Positions 26,465 through 35,833 of a DNA stretch of 64,000 nucleotides are shown piece after piece; positions within the stretch are counted from its first letter, which is position 1; every line of letters starts with the position of its first letter. The DNA is from CAYYNP01 sp964472545 (GTDB lineage: Bacteria > Planctomycetota > Planctomycetia > Pirellulales > Thermoguttaceae). The translations under genes and the position numbers were made by a program. Where the stretch lies: the NCBI GenBank assembly GCA_964472545.1, contig CAYYNP010000015.1, positions 1 through 64,000 of the forward strand, written 5' to 3'. The notes beneath the pieces were generated by a model that was not told where the DNA came from, made no database searches, and worked only from the letters and a program-made list of their open reading frames with translations.

Positions 26465-28084
26465 CTACGGCTGCTCTTCCGGCTGCTGCAATCGGATCAA
26501 CGTCCGCTCTTCGGCCCGATCCTTCTCGAAGTGGACCAGCACTTTCAGCGAATCCTGGGTCAGGTTCCAAAGGCCGGCTTCCACGACGGGCGCCGGCTTG
26601 CCCGAGGGACGCAACGCGACGCGCTGTGTGGCCTTGTCGACGGAACCCTCGACCTGGACGACCTGATCGAGCACCTGGTCGTGGAAATTGCCGCGGATCA
26701 CGCCTTCCTTGTTCACGGCCAACTGGAGCACCTTGTCGGTTTTGGTCTGTTCGCCGGAGGTCACGGCGTAGACACCCAGCGGCAGCCACTCTTCGTTCTC
26801 GGCCTCGGCCCCTTCAGCCGCGATCGCCGTGGCCTGGTTGAAGTACTCTTCGGTCGTGGCCACGGGCTGGTCGCCGTAGTAGACCGTGTTGTTCTCGTAG
26901 GTCACCGTGTTGCCGTAGTCGTAGGTGACCGGTTGCTCAGCACAGCCGCAGTATCCGTAGGCCGAGTCCCAAACGGGCGTCGCCCACCAGGCCGTCGCCG
27001 CGATGCCGGCGGCGACCCAGGCGCCGGGATAGCGGACGTGCCACGCGGGCGTGTAATACCAGCCGTAGCCGGGGAAGTTGCCGCGGACCGCAGCCACGCG
27101 ACCGGCGCTGACCACGCTCCCGTTGACAGCACGGAATCCGGCCGCTCCGGCGACGGCGTTTCCGGCCGGCCCTCGCACGGCCCCGGCCACACCGCCGCGG
27201 GTCACCGTGTTCACGCCGTCGGTTGCCCCGGCTACGCGGCGTCCGGCGACGGCGGTCGTTCCGTCGGCGGCTCGAACGCCCGTTCGCGAGCCGGCGGCCG
27301 CCGCGCTGCGCGTGCCGTCGGTGGCGCCCACGGCTCCACGGCCTTTGGCGTAAGTTTGACCACCCGGCCCTTGCACGACCATGCCGGCTCCCGCCCCGCC
27401 GACCGTCGCTCCGCCGGGCGTGGTGGTCGAGCCCGACCGGCCGCCAACCGTTACGGTGGCGCCGCCGGGCGTTTCAAACGTCTGCCTTTGCGAGCCCTGG
27501 CCCGTCGCAGCACGCGTCGACGGCGCGGCCGTTTGGCCGGGCAGGTTCAAGAAGTTGCTCAACTGGCTCCGGCTGGGTTGCTGGTACGAGCGGCTCGAGT
27601 TCAACGTTGTGCGCGGCGAAGCGGTGGGCCGCGCGGTCGAAGGCCGCGTTGGACCGGGGCGCAAACTGCTCGCCGCCGGCTGACGAAGCTGCGGATTTAC
27701 CGAGAGGCCCGACGAAGGCAATACGGGACGACCGGACAAACCGCTGCCCGGACGCGTCGACCCGGGCGAAACGGACGGCCGATTGACCGATGGCCGATTG
27801 ACCGACGGCAAGTTTGTGGGCGGCCGACTGACGGACGGGCGCGGCGTGGGTGCCCGATTGAAATTCGGTTGCGACAAGGAGCCGCGATTGAAATTCGGTT
27901 GCGGCACGGCCCGGCTCATCGACGGGCTGCGATTGAACGACGGCATCGACGGCCGCGCGCCGCCGGAAAAGCCGCCCATGCTACGCCCGCCGCCGCCACC
28001 GCGGAAGCCCCGGGCGAAAACCGATGTGCCATGCACTTGCCACAAGACGATTGCCGCCGCCACGATCGCAAACGACTTTCTCAT
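26465..28084 (-). CDS. Secreted low-complexity protein (protocadherin-like annotation)
   Basis: A 539-residue exported protein. The signal peptide is residues 1-25 (SFAIVAAAIVLWQVHG). Residues 26-330 are low-complexity, rich in Gly, Ser, Pro, Arg and Asn, with PNFNR and PSVNRPSVN repeats. A central region has GWYYTPAWHVRYPGAW and a Tyr/Cys motif, and the C-terminal 130 residues form a mixed alpha/beta domain (EEWLPLGVYAVTSGEQTKTDKVLQL). This pattern matches planctomycete proteins often auto-named mu-protocadherin cell-surface proteins; that name carries no functional meaning. A surface or matrix role is plausible. Confidence 0.75.
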   Translation of the reverse strand: MRKSFAIVAAAIVLWQVHGTSVFARGFRGGGGGRSMGGFSGGARPSMPSFNRSPSMSRAVPQPNFNRGSLSQPNFNRAPTPRPSVSRPPTNLPSVNRPSVNRPSVSPGSTRPGSGLSGRPVLPSSGLSVNPQLRQPAASSLRPGPTRPSTARPTASPRTTLNSSRSYQQPSRSQLSNFLNLPGQTAAPSTRAATGQGSQRQTFETPGGATVTVGGRSGSTTTPGGATVGGAGAGMVVQGPGGQTYAKGRGAVGATDGTRSAAAAGSRTGVRAADGTTAVAGRRVAGATDGVNTVTRGGVAGAVRGPAGNAVAGAAGFRAVNGSVVSAGRVAAVRGNFPGYGWYYTPAWHVRYPGAWVAAGIAATAWWATPVWDSAYGYCGCAEQPVTYDYGNTVTYENNTVYYGDQPVATTEEYFNQATAIAAEGAEAENEEWLPLGVYAVTSGEQTKTDKVLQLAVNKEGVIRGNFHDQVLDQVVQVEGSVDKATQRVALRPSGKPAPVVEAGLWNLTQDSLKVLVHFEKDRAEERTLIRLQQPEEQP

Positions 28085-28122
28085 CGCTTCGACTCCGTAT
28101 TGATGGTTCGTTATTCGCGTCT

Positions 28123-29037
28123 TCAGTTTTGCGTCGTATCTCGCACGACTTCAAACGCCTCGACGTCGGGCAGCCGCCGGCCGCCGACGCGGCGCTGCGC
28201 CGACTCCCAAGTGAACGTGTTCTCGTCGACGCGCGTGATGACGTTCACCGCGGTCGCCAACTTCCCGTCGGGCAGCACGTGCTTCGTTCTAACGCTCCAG
28301 CGATCCGCCTCGCGCGACCAGGTTCCTTCGGCAAATCCCCCGTCGGAATCGAACATCCACGATCGGATTGCCCCCCCGGCCGGATCCCAACCGATGACCT
28401 GCGTGCCTTCCAGATCGTCCATGCCGCTGACCGAAGCCTTGAAGGAACGCGTGATGAAGTTGCCGTTCTTCGTCCATTGGCAGACGGTCTCCACCGTCGC
28501 CTCTTCGCTCCGGTCGACCCAGCGGCCGATCATCCACTCCAACTCCCGCAGGCGCTGGTAGTGTGGCACGGCGGGCGGCACGGCCGTCTCGCGCACGCTA
28601 TCGAGCTTCCAGTCGCCGTCCTGTTTGACGTGGATCGCGATGTAATTCGTCTCCGTGGGCGGCTCGCCGGGCAGCACCACACGGGCCTTTCCCTCTTCGA
28701 CGGCCACCTCGGCTCCGAGCAGCCGCACGCTCAACTCTTCGATTTGGATGCGCGGCTTGCCGGCCTCCGCGAAGTACTCCGCCAGGCCGTCGCGGATTGC
28801 GGCGTGTCCTTGCAGCCGCTCGCCCGACGGAGACGTGTACACTCCGCCCTCGCTCCAATGCGCGGCAAGGGCTTCCGCGTCGCCGCGGTTGAACGCGGCG
28901 ACGTACGACGCCACCGCTTTTCGGATCGCCAACTCGTCTTCCGACGGCGGCTGGGTTTCGGCGGCGATGGCCGCCACGTTCCAGCAAACAACGTTCCAAC
29001 AAACAAGGATCGCAACAACTAACAATGAGCGTTTCAT
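28123..29037 (-). CDS. SnoaL-like (SgcJ/EcaC) exported protein
   Basis: A 304-residue protein. The signal peptide (LLVVAILVCWNVVCWNVAA) contains a duplicated CWNV, from a short DNA repeat. Residues 35-160 form an NTF2/SnoaL-like domain of the SgcJ/EcaC type (AIRKAVASYVAAFNRGDAEALAAHW, then GGVYTSPSGERLQG). Residues 170-300 are a second beta-rich domain resembling DUF1579-like lipocalin folds (ELEWMIGRWVD, TWSREADRWSV). The pairing is common in planctomycetes. The ATG at 29037 (MKRSLL) starts the signal peptide. It lies 38 bases upstream of the low-complexity gene, so co-transcription is possible. No ligand is known. Confidence 0.8.
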   Translation of the reverse strand: MKRSLLVVAILVCWNVVCWNVAAIAAETQPPSEDELAIRKAVASYVAAFNRGDAEALAAHWSEGGVYTSPSGERLQGHAAIRDGLAEYFAEAGKPRIQIEELSVRLLGAEVAVEEGKARVVLPGEPPTETNYIAIHVKQDGDWKLDSVRETAVPPAVPHYQRLRELEWMIGRWVDRSEEATVETVCQWTKNGNFITRSFKASVSGMDDLEGTQVIGWDPAGGAIRSWMFDSDGGFAEGTWSREADRWSVRTKHVLPDGKLATAVNVITRVDENTFTWESAQRRVGGRRLPDVEAFEVVRDTTQN

Positions 29038-29335
29038 GATTCGATAGTCCCCCACATCGTACACAAGATGATGACAGTCGGCATCGCGCTACCGGCTGAC
29101 ACAGTGTCACGGAGCTACGGGCGAGCCGGATTGCCGCTTGGTTCCAAAGACTGGTGTGCCGCCCCCAATGCACAGCCAATTATAGCTCCCGAGGCAAGCC
29201 GGCAACAAGGAAATGCCCGTTGGTTGCCAAGATGTGTTACCCATGTCCCTTCCACGTCCGCCGGCCACGTGGTTGTCATGGACAGCCAGCCCGGGGCTGA
29301 TGGCCATTTTGGGGGGCATGGCAACGCAGCCGAAG

Positions 29336-29962
29336 TTAGAACCGCGCCCAGCGGCTACATCGCGCGAGCAGATCGGCGAGAATCTGCTGTTCCAACGCCG
29401 GATCGCGGCCTTGGGGGATCCAGCCTTGATTAACTTCTCGCCCGCCGACGGGGTTGACCACCCGGGTGAGCGTTTCGTCGTAGCGGAACGTGGCGGAGCC
29501 GGCCGTGGCGTGCTCGGGCTGGGCCACGTCTTCGAGTTCCTTGAAGACGATCACCTCGACCGAATGGCCGCCGGCGACCGGCTCGACCCGCACCATGGCC
29601 CAGCGCCGCATCGGTTGCAGCGTGGCTTCGATCTGCGCGTCGAGACCGACCGAGTCGTTGTGCCACGGTTCGAAGAGCGTAGCCGCCGATTTCGGGTACG
29701 TTTCGAGTTGCCCCGAGGTCAGCGTATCGCCGATCAGCCGGACGGGATCTTCACGTTTGATACGGAAGTAATCGTCGACCACGTCGACCACGGTTTCCCA
29801 GGTGGCCGTGTGATCGCTGATCGGCAGCCGCATGGGGTTGTCGTAGCAGACGGGCGGGAGCGACTGATAGGGCCCCGTCGGATTCCCACCCAGCCACCCC
29901 TGCTGCGGCGCGCAGCCTGAGACGGCCATCATCATCAAACCGGCTGCAATCCATCCGCGCAT
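29336..29962 (-). CDS. Putative lipoprotein
   Basis: A 208-residue protein. The lipobox is MAVSGC with Cys at about residue 17, after the hydrophobic stretch MRGWIAAGLMMM, so it should be lipid-anchored. The mature part (HTATWETVVDVVDDYFRIKRE, RWAMVRVEPVAGGHSVEVIVF) is a mixed alpha/beta domain without a recognised family. The ATG at 29962 begins the lipoprotein signal; the frame is open to 30100 but that extension is not signal-like. Confidence 0.72.
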   Translation of the reverse strand: MRGWIAAGLMMMAVSGCAPQQGWLGGNPTGPYQSLPPVCYDNPMRLPISDHTATWETVVDVVDDYFRIKREDPVRLIGDTLTSGQLETYPKSAATLFEPWHNDSVGLDAQIEATLQPMRRWAMVRVEPVAGGHSVEVIVFKELEDVAQPEHATAGSATFRYDETLTRVVNPVGGREVNQGWIPQGRDPALEQQILADLLARCSRWARF

Positions 29963-30111
29963 GGGCGTTCGCCGCAAGAGGACATCCCTTTCGATCGAGG
30001 CGGGAGTTTCGCCGAAACGGCCGAATGAGGCAAGATCAGAAGGCGGCTCGCGGGAAGCCCGGGGATCTAGCCGGGCTGCACAGCGAACGCAAGCTGGCAA
30101 ACAATAGACAG

Positions 30112-30205
30112 TAGCCGGGGGTGGAAGCCCCCGGAGGGCTCAAACTGTCTGGTGCAGAGCCGTCAATGCCAGCGGAAAACGTCCGGGGGCTTCCGCCCCC
30201 GGCTA
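30112..30205. repeat. Palindromic repeat, CCGGGGG type
   Basis: Arms 30112-30135 and 30182-30205 are 24-bp inverted repeats with a single mismatch and a 46-base loop. Each arm is itself palindromic (CCGGGGG...CCCCCGG), so it can fold as a cruciform or two small hairpins. It sits between two minus-strand genes, downstream of the ACT-domain gene. Confidence 0.9.
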
Positions 30206-30268
30206 TCTCCCCAGCAGTCGCTAACGCCGTCAACCGCCCTGCTGCCCCTCGTCCCGCACTCCTCGCCC

Positions 30269-30709
30269 CTACCTTGCATGCACCGGCCGGCGCCCTGGCT
30301 TTTTACGCTTTGAGGTGCCGTTCTCGCTGAGCACGCGCTGGGCCTTCGCCAGGTCGTTGACTTTCACCACGGCCAACACCCGGGGCCCGGAGTTGAAAGA
30401 ACAGTATGCGTAGTCGATATTCAACTTTTCCGCAGCCAACCGTTCACAGATCTTGCGAAATCCGCCCGATTGGCCGGGAATCTCCGCCAGCAGCACATCG
30501 GCCGCGTCGAAACGTGCGTTCGCTTTCTCCAACACCTTGACCGCCGTGTCGTACTCGTCCGGCACAAATCGCAGCATGCCACGGTCGCCGGAGTCCATGA
30601 CCGACAACGCCCGAAACGTGACTTTCTCCTTGTTTAGAGTCGTCAGCAGTGCGGCAAGTCGCCCCGGCTTGTTGGCTAGCGTGACCGAGAGTTGCTTGGT
30701 CGTTTGCAT
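30269..30709 (-). CDS. ACT-domain protein
   Basis: A 146-residue protein made of two ACT-like modules: residues 1-70 begin KQLSVTLANKPGRLAALLTTL, and residues 70-135 contain GGFRKICERLAAEKLNIDYAY. ACT domains bind amino acids and act as allosteric sensors. Stand-alone tandem ACT proteins are often regulatory subunits or of unknown role. The C-terminal basic tail (KRKKPGRRPVHAR) is not part of the fold. The ATG at 30709 is the only start that keeps the first beta strand. Confidence 0.8.
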   Translation of the reverse strand: MQTTKQLSVTLANKPGRLAALLTTLNKEKVTFRALSVMDSGDRGMLRFVPDEYDTAVKVLEKANARFDAADVLLAEIPGQSGGFRKICERLAAEKLNIDYAYCSFNSGPRVLAVVKVNDLAKAQRVLSENGTSKRKKPGRRPVHAR

Positions 30710-31224
30710 TGCGTTCGTCCTTTCTCGCAGAATGAGAGGTGCTACAATGTTCCGTTAGAAAACGGAGGAAGAAAGGTGTCCTGTGAATCATAACAGTTGG
30801 GTTCCTCAGGTCCATCCTGACCGACAGGGCTTGCCCAGACCCCACTGGACATTTAGCCCAGTTTGACCAGCCTTCCTGAAGCGTACGGCTCTTTCTGGGG
30901 GTGCGTGATTTCCGGTTGGCGTGGACGTCCGCCGCCGCGACCGATTCCTCTATGCAGCAACCCAGTGCAGCCACCGAAGGGAACTATCCGCCGGGCGAGG
31001 TCGTCGAACCTATTGGGGTAGGCAAACCAACAGGGGTTTGGTGACGATGCCTGTCCTCTTCCCGAGACTCGTGCATAGTAGTCATCTCGCTCCGCGAGAT
31101 GTCAGCCTGACATCTCGCGGAGCGAGATGACTACTATGGGGTTTTCCGGCGAAGCTTGGCGTACAGACCGGGACCGAAACCCCGGCAACGATTCACTCTC
31201 CGAAAAGACAAGGAGATCTCGACC
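30710..31224. other. Long gap before VIT/vWA gene
   Basis: A 515-base region with no supported gene. Apart from the perfect palindrome at 31074-31138 nothing was recognised. The stretch 30785-31060 has neither coding bias nor an RNA family I can name. Confidence 0.55.
31074..31138. repeat. Perfect 65-bp palindrome, CTCGCTCCGCGAG family, copy 2
   Basis: Two 32-base arms are exact inverted copies around a single central base (31106). It is the most intact copy of the family. It lies 86 bases upstream of the VIT/vWA start codon, probably before or inside its promoter or leader. Confidence 0.95.
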
Positions 31225-33657
31225 ATGACTCGGCAGTTGATCCGACTCGCGTCCGTTGTGCTGCTGCTGGGCATATTGGCCGCCGCAGCGTCGGTGGCCC
31301 AGGCCCAGGGACTGTTGGTCGTGGTAGACCCGCATCAACAGGTGCGTCTGCCACGCCCGATCATCATCTACCCGCCACCCCATCCGCCGCACCCGCCGCG
31401 TCATATCCCGGTGCCGCGTCCAACGCCGCCGACCAGCTACAAGATCAAGTCGCTGGAGGTCAACGCCCGGCTGCTCGATCAGGTGGCCCAGGTGCAGGTG
31501 TCGCAGACGTTCGTGAACACGGGCAGCCGGCAGATGGAGGTTTCGTTCGTCTTTCCGCTGCCGTACGACGGGGCCATCGAGCGGATGACGCTGTTGGTCG
31601 ACGGCAAGGAGTATCCGGCCAAGCTGCTCGAGTCGGACGACGCCCGGCGAATGTACGAGGCGATCGTCCGCAAGAACAAAGATCCCGCGCTGCTGGAATG
31701 GATGGGCACGGGCTTGTTCAAGACGAGCGTCTTCCCGGTGCCCGCCGGGGCCAGCCGCACGGTCACGCTGCGTTACTCGCAGATGTGCCGCAAGCAGGAA
31801 GGCCTGACCGATTTCATCTTCCCGCTCTCCACGGCCAAGTACACCAGCCACGCCGTCGAAGAAGTGAAGATCCGCGCGACGATCGAAAGCGGCGACGAGA
31901 TCAAGAACGTCTATAGCCCCACGCACACGATCGAAATCAAACGGCCCGACGACAACCACGCCACGATCACCTACAGCAAGAAGAACGAGGTGCCCTCGGC
32001 CGACTTCCGCTTGCTGTTCGACGTGGGCAAAGGCAAGGTCAGCACGCGCGTGCTCAGCTATCGGCCCGACAAGGACGAAGACGGCTACTTCATGCTGCTG
32101 GCCAGCCCCAAGATCGAGGCCCCCGACGAACGGCCCAAGAAGACGGTGGTCTTCGTGCTCGACCGTTCCGGCAGCATGAGCGGCAAGAAGATCGAGCAGG
32201 CACGCGGGGCGGCGAAGTACGTGTTGAACAATCTGCGGCAGGGTGACCTGTTCAACATCGTGGCCTACGATAGCGCGGTTGAAACGTTCCGGCCGGAGTT
32301 GCAGCGCTTCGACGACAAGACCCGCAAGGCGGCACTGGGCTTCATCGAGGGTATCTACGCCGGCGGTAGCACGAATATCGACGGCGCGCTGCGGGCGACG
32401 CTCGAGCAACTCAAGGACTCCAGCCGGCCGAACTACGTGCTGTTCCTCACCGACGGGCTGCCCACCGCCGGTGAGACGAACGAGATGCAGATCGTGGCCA
32501 ACGCCAAGAAGGTCAACAAGGTCCACGCGAGAGTGTTCTCCTTCGGCGTGGGCTACGACGTCAACAGCCGGCTGTTGGACAAGCTAGTCCGCGAGAACAG
32601 CGGCCAGAGCGAGTACGTGCGGCCCGACGAGGACATCGAAGACCGCGTCAGCCGCATGTATCGGCGGATCGAGGCCCCGGTGATGACCGGCGTGGAGATC
32701 GCCTTCGACTTCGACGAGCGGAAGAGCGAGCACGGCAAGGCGGTCAATCGCGTCTATCCCAAGGGCGCGGTGGATCTGTTTGCCGGCGAGCAGTTGGTGG
32801 TGGTCGGCCGTTACAAGAGTTCCGGCACGGCCAAGGTCGTCGTGAGCGGATCGGTCGGCAACAAGCAGCAGAAGCTCGACTTCCCGGCCAAGTTCGTCGA
32901 GAAGAGCAAGGACGAAACGCACGGCTTCATCGAGAAACTCTGGGCCGTGCGGCGCGTGGGCGAGATCATCGACGAGCTGGACCTCAAGGGCAAGAACCAG
33001 GAGCTCGTCAAGGAACTGACCGAACTCTCCAAGCGGCACGGCATCCTCACGCCGTACACGTCGTTCTTCGCCGACGACCAGACCGACGTCCGCGATCTGG
33101 CCGAGGCCACGCGCCGGGCCGGCGAGCGGCTCGACGGGTTGCGTCAGACGTCCGGGGCGGGCGGGTTCGCGTTGCGCGACAACAAGGCCCGATATCTGCA
33201 CGCCTCGAAGGCCCCGGCCACGCCGGCACCGTTGGCCCCGATGGCTCCGGCCGATGCGGCTCCGGCAACCGGTCCTCGCGGCGGCGGGATTGGCGGCGGT
33301 GGGATGGGCGGCCCGTTGCCCGGCCTGGCCGCCGGCCGACGTCCGCAATCCGGTTTCGGGCTGGCCGGTCAGGCGAAAGGCGATCTCTCGTTTGCCGAAA
33401 AGGCCGAGAGCGAAGCCCGGGAAGCCCAGCAGACGGTCCGCAACCTCGGCACCCGAACCTTCTATCGCCGCGACGGCCGCTGGGTCGATTCGGTATTGAC
33501 GCGGGAAGAAGAAAACGCTGCCACCCGGGTCAAGCAGTTTAGCGACACCTACTTCGAGTTGGCCCGCCGCCACGGCAAGAAGATGTCGCAATACATGGTC
33601 TTCGACGAGCCTGTCTTGTTGAGCCTGGAAGGCCGGGCGTATTTGATCGAGCCGTAG
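31225..33657 (+). CDS. VIT and von Willebrand factor A domain protein
   Basis: An 810-residue exported protein with the layout of inter-alpha-trypsin-inhibitor heavy-chain-like bacterial proteins. The signal peptide (residues 1-27) ends VAQAQG. A Pro/His-rich linker follows, then a VIT domain at about 70-200 (LLDQVAQVQVSQTFVN). The vWA domain at about 305-480 has the MIDAS motif D-R-S-G-S in FVLDRSGSMSGKK. A Gly-rich linker lies near residue 690 and the C-terminus is helical. The MIDAS should bind a metal ion and a protein partner outside the cytoplasm. The ATG at 31225 follows aaggagatctcgacc. No LPXTG or PEP-CTERM anchor is present. Confidence 0.9.
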   Translation: MTRQLIRLASVVLLLGILAAAASVAQAQGLLVVVDPHQQVRLPRPIIIYPPPHPPHPPRHIPVPRPTPPTSYKIKSLEVNARLLDQVAQVQVSQTFVNTGSRQMEVSFVFPLPYDGAIERMTLLVDGKEYPAKLLESDDARRMYEAIVRKNKDPALLEWMGTGLFKTSVFPVPAGASRTVTLRYSQMCRKQEGLTDFIFPLSTAKYTSHAVEEVKIRATIESGDEIKNVYSPTHTIEIKRPDDNHATITYSKKNEVPSADFRLLFDVGKGKVSTRVLSYRPDKDEDGYFMLLASPKIEAPDERPKKTVVFVLDRSGSMSGKKIEQARGAAKYVLNNLRQGDLFNIVAYDSAVETFRPELQRFDDKTRKAALGFIEGIYAGGSTNIDGALRATLEQLKDSSRPNYVLFLTDGLPTAGETNEMQIVANAKKVNKVHARVFSFGVGYDVNSRLLDKLVRENSGQSEYVRPDEDIEDRVSRMYRRIEAPVMTGVEIAFDFDERKSEHGKAVNRVYPKGAVDLFAGEQLVVVGRYKSSGTAKVVVSGSVGNKQQKLDFPAKFVEKSKDETHGFIEKLWAVRRVGEIIDELDLKGKNQELVKELTELSKRHGILTPYTSFFADDQTDVRDLAEATRRAGERLDGLRQTSGAGGFALRDNKARYLHASKAPATPAPLAPMAPADAAPATGPRGGGIGGGGMGGPLPGLAAGRRPQSGFGLAGQAKGDLSFAEKAESEAREAQQTVRNLGTRTFYRRDGRWVDSVLTREEENAATRVKQFSDTYFELARRHGKKMSQYMVFDEPVLLSLEGRAYLIEP

Positions 33658-33682
33658 TCGACCACCGCGGAAAGTAGCAACG

Positions 33683-33728
33683 CGCACGGCCGCCGGAGGT
33701 TCCGAGAGGGGCTTTCGGCGGCCGTGCG
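33683..33728. terminator. 13-bp perfect-stem hairpin after VIT/vWA gene
   Basis: Arms cgcacggccgccg and cggcggccgtgcg pair perfectly over a 20-base loop, 25 bases after the stop. A T-run is missing, so it may act as a Rho-dependent or mRNA-stabilising hairpin. Confidence 0.6.
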
Positions 33729-33942
33729 GCACCTCTTGACGACGCCTGCCACGAAAAACACGAGAAACGCGAAAAGACGAGAGGCAAGCGGTTCCCGTCG
33801 TGCTACGCTGATTCGATAGGGAGGAATCGTTTGACTATCATGGCTCTGTAGCGAGTAGGGACCTCACGACCTACACATGGTCCTTCCCAACTCCTCTTTT
33901 CGTGCATTCTCGTGTTTTTCGTGGCAGTCTGATCGTCGGCTA

Positions 33943-34326
33943 CTACTTCGGCGTCATCAGGTGTTTCTTGATATACAGCTTTGGCGCCCCGAAGTTGATC
34001 AGCAGACCGGTTTCTATGCGCGACGACTTCAGGTACCCGAGGATCTGCGCGATGTGCTCATTGGCGATCGCTTTGCAGGCTTTGATCTCTACGATCAGAC
34101 AATTCTCGACGAACAGATCGGCGTAATACTGCCCCAACTCGGTCCCGTCCTCATCGTGAACCGCCAACGGATACTGCTGCTCGACCTTCAAACCCTGCTT
34201 CCGCAGCCGATGCACCAGCGCGTTCTCGTAGACCTTTTCGAGATGCCCGTCGCGATGATACACGTGAATCGCAAAGCTCGTCTCTCGCACAACGTCACAC
34301 AGCTCATTGATATCTTCCCACTCCAT
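33943..34326 (-). CDS. GxxExxY-family protein
   Basis: A 127-residue protein. The defining motif is G-H-L-E-K-V-Y in DGHLEKVYENALVHRL, followed by QYYADLFVENCLIVEIKACKAI, a PD-(D/E)XK-like core (D, then E-x-K). The family is a small nuclease-like fold, widespread and often scattered in planctomycete and cyanobacterial genomes; its function is not established. The ATG at 34326 follows aaggggaagga; the frame is open upstream to 34416. Flanking DNA carries short acgaagaacacga-like repeats typical of this family's surroundings. Confidence 0.85.
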   Translation of the reverse strand: MEWEDINELCDVVRETSFAIHVYHRDGHLEKVYENALVHRLRKQGLKVEQQYPLAVHDEDGTELGQYYADLFVENCLIVEIKACKAIANEHIAQILGYLKSSRIETGLLINFGAPKLYIKKHLMTPK

Positions 34327-34501
34327 TCCTTCCCCTTTCATTCTCTTCGTGTTTATCGTGTTCTTCGCGGCGATAGATGGGCGGCCGGCCTTTCTAGTCG
34401 ACAATGGCCGGCGCATGCACTATTCTAGCAAGCATGGCACCGCCGGTCATACGGCCGGTTGCGGTAGCGCTTCGAAGCACTCAGTTGGACGAGGTCGAAT
34501 C

Positions 34502-35833
34502 ATGGAGCACGGTAGGAAAGTCTGGCGTTGCCTCGGGTTGATCGTTCTGGCCGACGGCCTTTTTCGGACAGAGGCTGCGGAGCTTTCTTTTCCACCAAAG
34601 CTGCCCGGCGGAAAGACCGTGGTGACCGATTCGACGGCCGAGTTCCTCCAGCCGCCGGCTACCATCGACAAAGACGTCAAGATAGCCCAGACTCCGCCGA
34701 TGGTGGATTTCCTCTACTATCCCCGGCAAGACTACCCGGGCAATCCTTGGTCGGTCTGGGGCGACTCTCTGGCCGCCGACGGCAAGTACTACTCGGCCAT
34801 CGGCGATCACCTCGGGCCGCGGGGAAATGCGCTCGTCTACGAATACGATCCGAACACGAAGAAGCTCGAGACGCTGCTCGACCTGCAATCGCTGCTGAAG
34901 CTGCCCGAGGGCCACTATACGCCGGGCAAGATCCACAGCCGGATCGATCTGGGCAGCGACGGCTGGCTCTACTTCGCCACGCATCGCGGCTCGACGCGCG
35001 TGACCACCGACGAGTATCACTACCGTGGCGATTGGATCGTGCGGCACCATCCGGCCACCGGCAAGACGGAAGTTGTGGCCCGAGGGCCCGTCCCGAAGCA
35101 CTGCATCCCCACCAGCGTGCTCGACCCCGACCGGCTGATCTTCTACGGCTCGACCGCGTCGGGCAATCGGGTCGACCCGGTGACGTTTTTCGCCTACGAC
35201 CTGCGGAAGCGGCGCGTGCTGCACACGGCCGTCGAAGGCGCGTATCGCTACTTCATTTTCGCCCGCTCGACCGGCCGCGTGTACTACGTCTCCGCAGACG
35301 GCGGGCCGCTGATGCGCTACGACCCGGCCACCGGCAAGCCACCTGTGCAGATTCCCGGCAGCCTTGGGCTGCGATCAGCCACGCAAGAGACGGCCGACGG
35401 CTACGTCTACACGGTCTCCACCCGCCGCGACGCCACGATCTGGCGCTTTAACACCAAAACCGAAGCGATCGACCGGATCGGTAACGCTAGGGTCGGCACG
35501 GAAGACTACGTGACCAGCCTCGACGTCGACCCGACCGGCCGTTTTCTCTACTACGTGCCCGGGGCACACGGCGGTGCCCAGCGCGACGGCTCGCCGGTCG
35601 TGCAGTTTGACGTGAAGCGGCGGACCAAGAAGATCATCGCCCTGTTGCATCCGTTCTACCAACGGAAATACGGCTACGTGCCGCTGGGCACCTTCGGCTC
35701 GGCAATCGACGCGAAGGGCGAGAAACTCTACGTCACGTTCAACGGCAACCGCGGCGGGCCGGACTCGCGCGGGCGGATGGCGTTCGACACGTGTGGCTTG
35801 ATGATCGTGCATATCCCGGAGTCGGAGCGATGA
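34502..35833 (+). CDS. Exported beta-propeller-like protein
   Basis: A 443-residue protein with a short signal region (WRCLGLIVLADGLFRTEAA). The rest resembles a YVTN/NHL-like propeller: repeated units with YEYDPNTKKLETLLDL, RIDLGSDGWLYFATHRG, LMRYDPATGKP and GRFLYYVPG, about 60 residues apart. The ATG at 34502 starts the signal; the longer frame does not. It shares a 4-base ATGA overlap with the next gene, so the two are translated together. No enzymatic motif was seen. Confidence 0.78.
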   Translation: MEHGRKVWRCLGLIVLADGLFRTEAAELSFPPKLPGGKTVVTDSTAEFLQPPATIDKDVKIAQTPPMVDFLYYPRQDYPGNPWSVWGDSLAADGKYYSAIGDHLGPRGNALVYEYDPNTKKLETLLDLQSLLKLPEGHYTPGKIHSRIDLGSDGWLYFATHRGSTRVTTDEYHYRGDWIVRHHPATGKTEVVARGPVPKHCIPTSVLDPDRLIFYGSTASGNRVDPVTFFAYDLRKRRVLHTAVEGAYRYFIFARSTGRVYYVSADGGPLMRYDPATGKPPVQIPGSLGLRSATQETADGYVYTVSTRRDATIWRFNTKTEAIDRIGNARVGTEDYVTSLDVDPTGRFLYYVPGAHGGAQRDGSPVVQFDVKRRTKKIIALLHPFYQRKYGYVPLGTFGSAIDAKGEKLYVTFNGNRGGPDSRGRMAFDTCGLMIVHIPESER

